Source: Alphaproteobacteria bacterium
GTDB taxonomy: Bacteria > Pseudomonadota > Alphaproteobacteria > Rs-D84
DNA: 37,189 bases
Reading direction: 5' to 3'
Assembly (NCBI GenBank): GCA_013316395.1
Contig: WSMU01000004.1
Location: 1-37,189, forward strand
Shown: piece by piece, positions 34,824 to 37,189 of the stretch
Numbering within the stretch: position 1 is the stretch's first letter
Layout of the letters: each line of letters starts with the position of its first letter
Notes under the pieces: generated by a model
Told to the model about the DNA's origin: nothing
What the model saw: the letters and a program-made list of their open reading frames with translations, nothing else
Databases searched by the model: none
Program-made: the position numbers and the translations under genes

Positions 34824-36287
34824 TTATTTCCCCATTATTTTGGTTGGACGATTATCAAGTGCGGCGGCGGTTTCAATAAGCTTAGCCAGGCCCAGTACAC
34901 GCATATCGGCAAATCGCGGACCTACAACCTGCAGCCCCAGCGGTAAACCGTTTTCTGCCATGCCGGCCGGAACGCTGCATGCCGGTACCCCGGCCAGGTT
35001 CATTGCAACCGTAAACAGGTCCAGTGCGTAATATTCCAACGGCGACAGGTCCGAGTCCAGCGGCAACGCCGTTCCGGATGCCGACGGGCATACGATTAAG
35101 TCACACTTTTCAAAAGCGTCGCGGAAGCTGTCCGCAATCATGCGACGTACGCGCGCCGCCTGCATGAAATAGACATCATACGACTCGCTGCTTAGAACGG
35201 CGGTTCCAATAATCATGCGGCGCTTTACCTCGTCGCCAAATCCGGCGGCGCGTGTTTTCTTGTATGTATCGATTAAATCTGCACCGTCCACGCGCAGACC
35301 GTATTTCATACCGTCATATCGCGCCAGGTTAGAAGATGCCTCGGCCGGGGCGATTATATAATATGCCGCCAATGCGTCCAGGATATTCGGAATAGATACC
35401 TCGACTATTTCTGCGCCCATGGATTTTAAATCGGCAATTCGTGCATCAAAGGCTTTCTTCATGTCGGCGCTGATTTCTACGTCTGCGAATTCCTTTATCA
35501 CACCTATGCGCAGTGTTTTTGGGACCAGGGCGGGAACTGTTGCGCTGACGTTGATGTCTTCTGTGCGGGCGCTGGTCGATTCCTTGGGGTCATGGCCCGC
35601 CATAACGGCCAGCAGGGCCGCCGCATCGTCAACGGTACGGGCAATTGGGCCCGGTGTGTCCAGACTGGATGCGAATGCAACGCAGCCCCAGCGGCTGCAT
35701 ATTCCGTATGTTGGCTTCATCCCGACCAGGCCTGTGATAGATGCCGGGAATCGGATAGAGCCACCTGTATCCGTACCGGTTCCGCCAATCGCCAGACCGG
35801 ATGCGATTGCAGATGTTGCACCCCCGGACGAGCCGCCCGCAGTCAGGCGTTTTTCCATTTGCCATGGATTGACAGGTGCACCGAAATAGCTGGTCTTGCT
35901 GAACGTGCCCATGGCGAATTCATCCAGGTTTGTTTTCCCCAGCAGTACGGTGCCACTGTCTATAAATTTTTGTGAAATTGTTGACTCGTATTCCGGAATA
36001 AAGTTTTCCAGCATGCGTGATGCCGCCGTTGTGCGTATGCCGCGCGTGGCAAACAAATCCTTCATCCCAATCGGCAGTCCGTCCAGTGCCAGTGCACTGT
36101 CCGTGGCATAGCGTGCATCTGCCGCGGCCGCATCAGCCAGCGCGCGTTCCGGTGTAACGGTGATATAGCAGTTTAAATCCTTGCCGAATTTTTCAATGCG
36201 GTCCAGATAGGCGCGTGTTAGTTCGGTTGCGCTTATCTCGCGCTTTTTTAATTTTTCCAATGCCTGGGTAATCGTCAAATCAATCAT
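34824..36287 (-). CDS. gatA: Asp/Glu-tRNA amidotransferase subunit A
   Basis: 'PIGMKDLFATRGIRTTAASRMLENF', 'GGSSGGATSAIASG', 'GTDTGGSIRFPASITGLVGMKPTYG'. Confidence 0.97.
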   Translation of the reverse strand: MIDLTITQALEKLKKREISATELTRAYLDRIEKFGKDLNCYITVTPERALADAAAADARYATDSALALDGLPIGMKDLFATRGIRTTAASRMLENFIPEYESTISQKFIDSGTVLLGKTNLDEFAMGTFSKTSYFGAPVNPWQMEKRLTAGGSSGGATSAIASGLAIGGTGTDTGGSIRFPASITGLVGMKPTYGICSRWGCVAFASSLDTPGPIARTVDDAAALLAVMAGHDPKESTSARTEDINVSATVPALVPKTLRIGVIKEFADVEISADMKKAFDARIADLKSMGAEIVEVSIPNILDALAAYYIIAPAEASSNLARYDGMKYGLRVDGADLIDTYKKTRAAGFGDEVKRRMIIGTAVLSSESYDVYFMQAARVRRMIADSFRDAFEKCDLIVCPSASGTALPLDSDLSPLEYYALDLFTVAMNLAGVPACSVPAGMAENGLPLGLQVVGPRFADMRVLGLAKLIETAAALDNRPTKIMGK

Positions 36288-36331
36288 TGTTATATCACTT
36301 CCTATTGTTGTCTTTTGTTTTGATGTTGCCG

Positions 36332-36625
36332 TTATTCGTCCATAACTTTGGGAACTGCAAAATAGCCGCGGCTGACGCCCGCCTTGTCCGGGGCATTCGC
36401 CAGAACCGCATCACGGATGTTTCCATCGGTTACCATATCCGCACGGCGCGGTGCCGCATGCTCTGCCGGGGAAATCATTGGGGTAATACCGGTGGTATCT
36501 ATTTTCTGTAATTTATCCAGCCATTCAACGACCGAGTCGATATTCATTTCCTCCAGCTTTTCGTCTGAAATTTCAATTCGTATCAAGTCTGCGAATTTTC
36601 TTAATTGCTGCTTGCTAAACGCCAT
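36332..36625 (-). CDS. gatC: Asp/Glu-tRNA amidotransferase subunit C
   Basis: 'LRKFADLIRIEISDEKLEEM', 'WLDKLQKIDTTGITPMISP', 'RADMVTDGNIRDAVLANAPDK'; upstream of gatA. Confidence 0.92.
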   Translation of the reverse strand: MAFSKQQLRKFADLIRIEISDEKLEEMNIDSVVEWLDKLQKIDTTGITPMISPAEHAAPRRADMVTDGNIRDAVLANAPDKAGVSRGYFAVPKVMDE

Positions 36626-36661
36626 GTTTCATCCTATATTAAATTACATGAGGATTATATA

Positions 36662-37117
36662 ATGATTTTGCCAGATTTCAAGGCTTTTCCGCGCACGGGA
36701 CGCATTATTGGACTTGACTGGGGCGCACGTCGTACGGGTGTCGCGGTATCCGATGCATCGCGCGAATTTATATTTACGCGTCCGGCGATTGTAACGTCTC
36801 GTGGCGACGTGATGTGGGCGCGGCGTGTTGCAGATATTGCACGTGATGAAAATGCGGTCGGAATTGTTATCGGGCGACCGGTTCATTCTGACGGTACTGT
36901 TTCGGAAATCATGGATGATATTATGCGCAATGCCACGGAACTGTGCACATACGTCGATTTGCCTATATGTTTTATAGACGAAAATTTAACAAGTTTTGCG
37001 GCCCAGGAATCAATGGGACGCGTAAGGGTATCTGATATAAAGCGTCGTCTGGATTCGGAGGCGGCACGTGTGATTTTAGAAAACGCCATTGCAATAATAA
37101 ACAGAATCCGGGACTAA
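36662..37117 (+). CDS. ruvX: RuvX/YqgF-family putative pre-16S rRNA nuclease
   Basis: 'RIIGLDWGARRTGVAVSDASREFIFTRP', 'VIGRPVHSDGTVSE', 'CFIDENLTSFAAQESM', 'DSEAARVILENAI'. Confidence 0.92.
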   Translation: MILPDFKAFPRTGRIIGLDWGARRTGVAVSDASREFIFTRPAIVTSRGDVMWARRVADIARDENAVGIVIGRPVHSDGTVSEIMDDIMRNATELCTYVDLPICFIDENLTSFAAQESMGRVRVSDIKRRLDSEAARVILENAIAIINRIRD

Positions 37118-37130
37118 AAAATCCCGGATT
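37105..37130 (+). terminator. Hairpin overlapping the ruvX stop codon
   Basis: aatccggga (37105-37113) / tcccggatt (37122-37130). Confidence 0.5.
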
Positions 37131-37189
37131 TCATGTATATAGATAGTTTTTTTACTCTTCGTTTTTTCGAATCAAAAAACCACCAAAAT

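Overview
This 37.2 kb window looks like a chromosomal segment from a streamlined alphaproteobacterium. The evidence is a MucR/Ros-type regulator, an RHH_4-type protein, GatCAB, a DksA-like protein, the TatABC set and SPOR/LysM/M23 envelope proteins. I see no integrase, transposase, CRISPR array or rRNA. Most genes are housekeeping: ybeY/lnt, trmB, gltX, thrS, sufS/sufT/sufE, ftsL-like/ftsI, recJ, nrnA-like, lolA, tatA, tatB/tatC, nlpD-like, miaB, gatC/A/B, ruvX, tRNA-Lys(CUU) and tRNA-Phe(GAA). The most unusual items are: (1) an uninterrupted YbeY-Lnt fusion ORF; (2) an unassigned translationally coupled minus-strand operon (about 4160-6239) with a divergent partner operon (6283-7505), encoding a two-TM anchored protein, a protein with a degenerate HNH-like motif, a SUKH/SMI1-like protein and an RHH protein; (3) a secreted 14-unit BspA/DUF285-like repeat protein with variation concentrated in short positions, preceded by a promoter, a terminator and a 26-nt inverted repeat that can form mutually exclusive hairpins; (4) a lysozyme-TPR fusion; (5) DksA-like and MucR-like proteins that both lack canonical zinc ligands; (6) a ThrS without a TGS domain, an FtsI with KTAT in place of KTGT, and a GltX with a clostridial-looking motif; (7) probable leaderless or near-leaderless promoters. 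All family calls come from reading motifs by eye. No database search was run.
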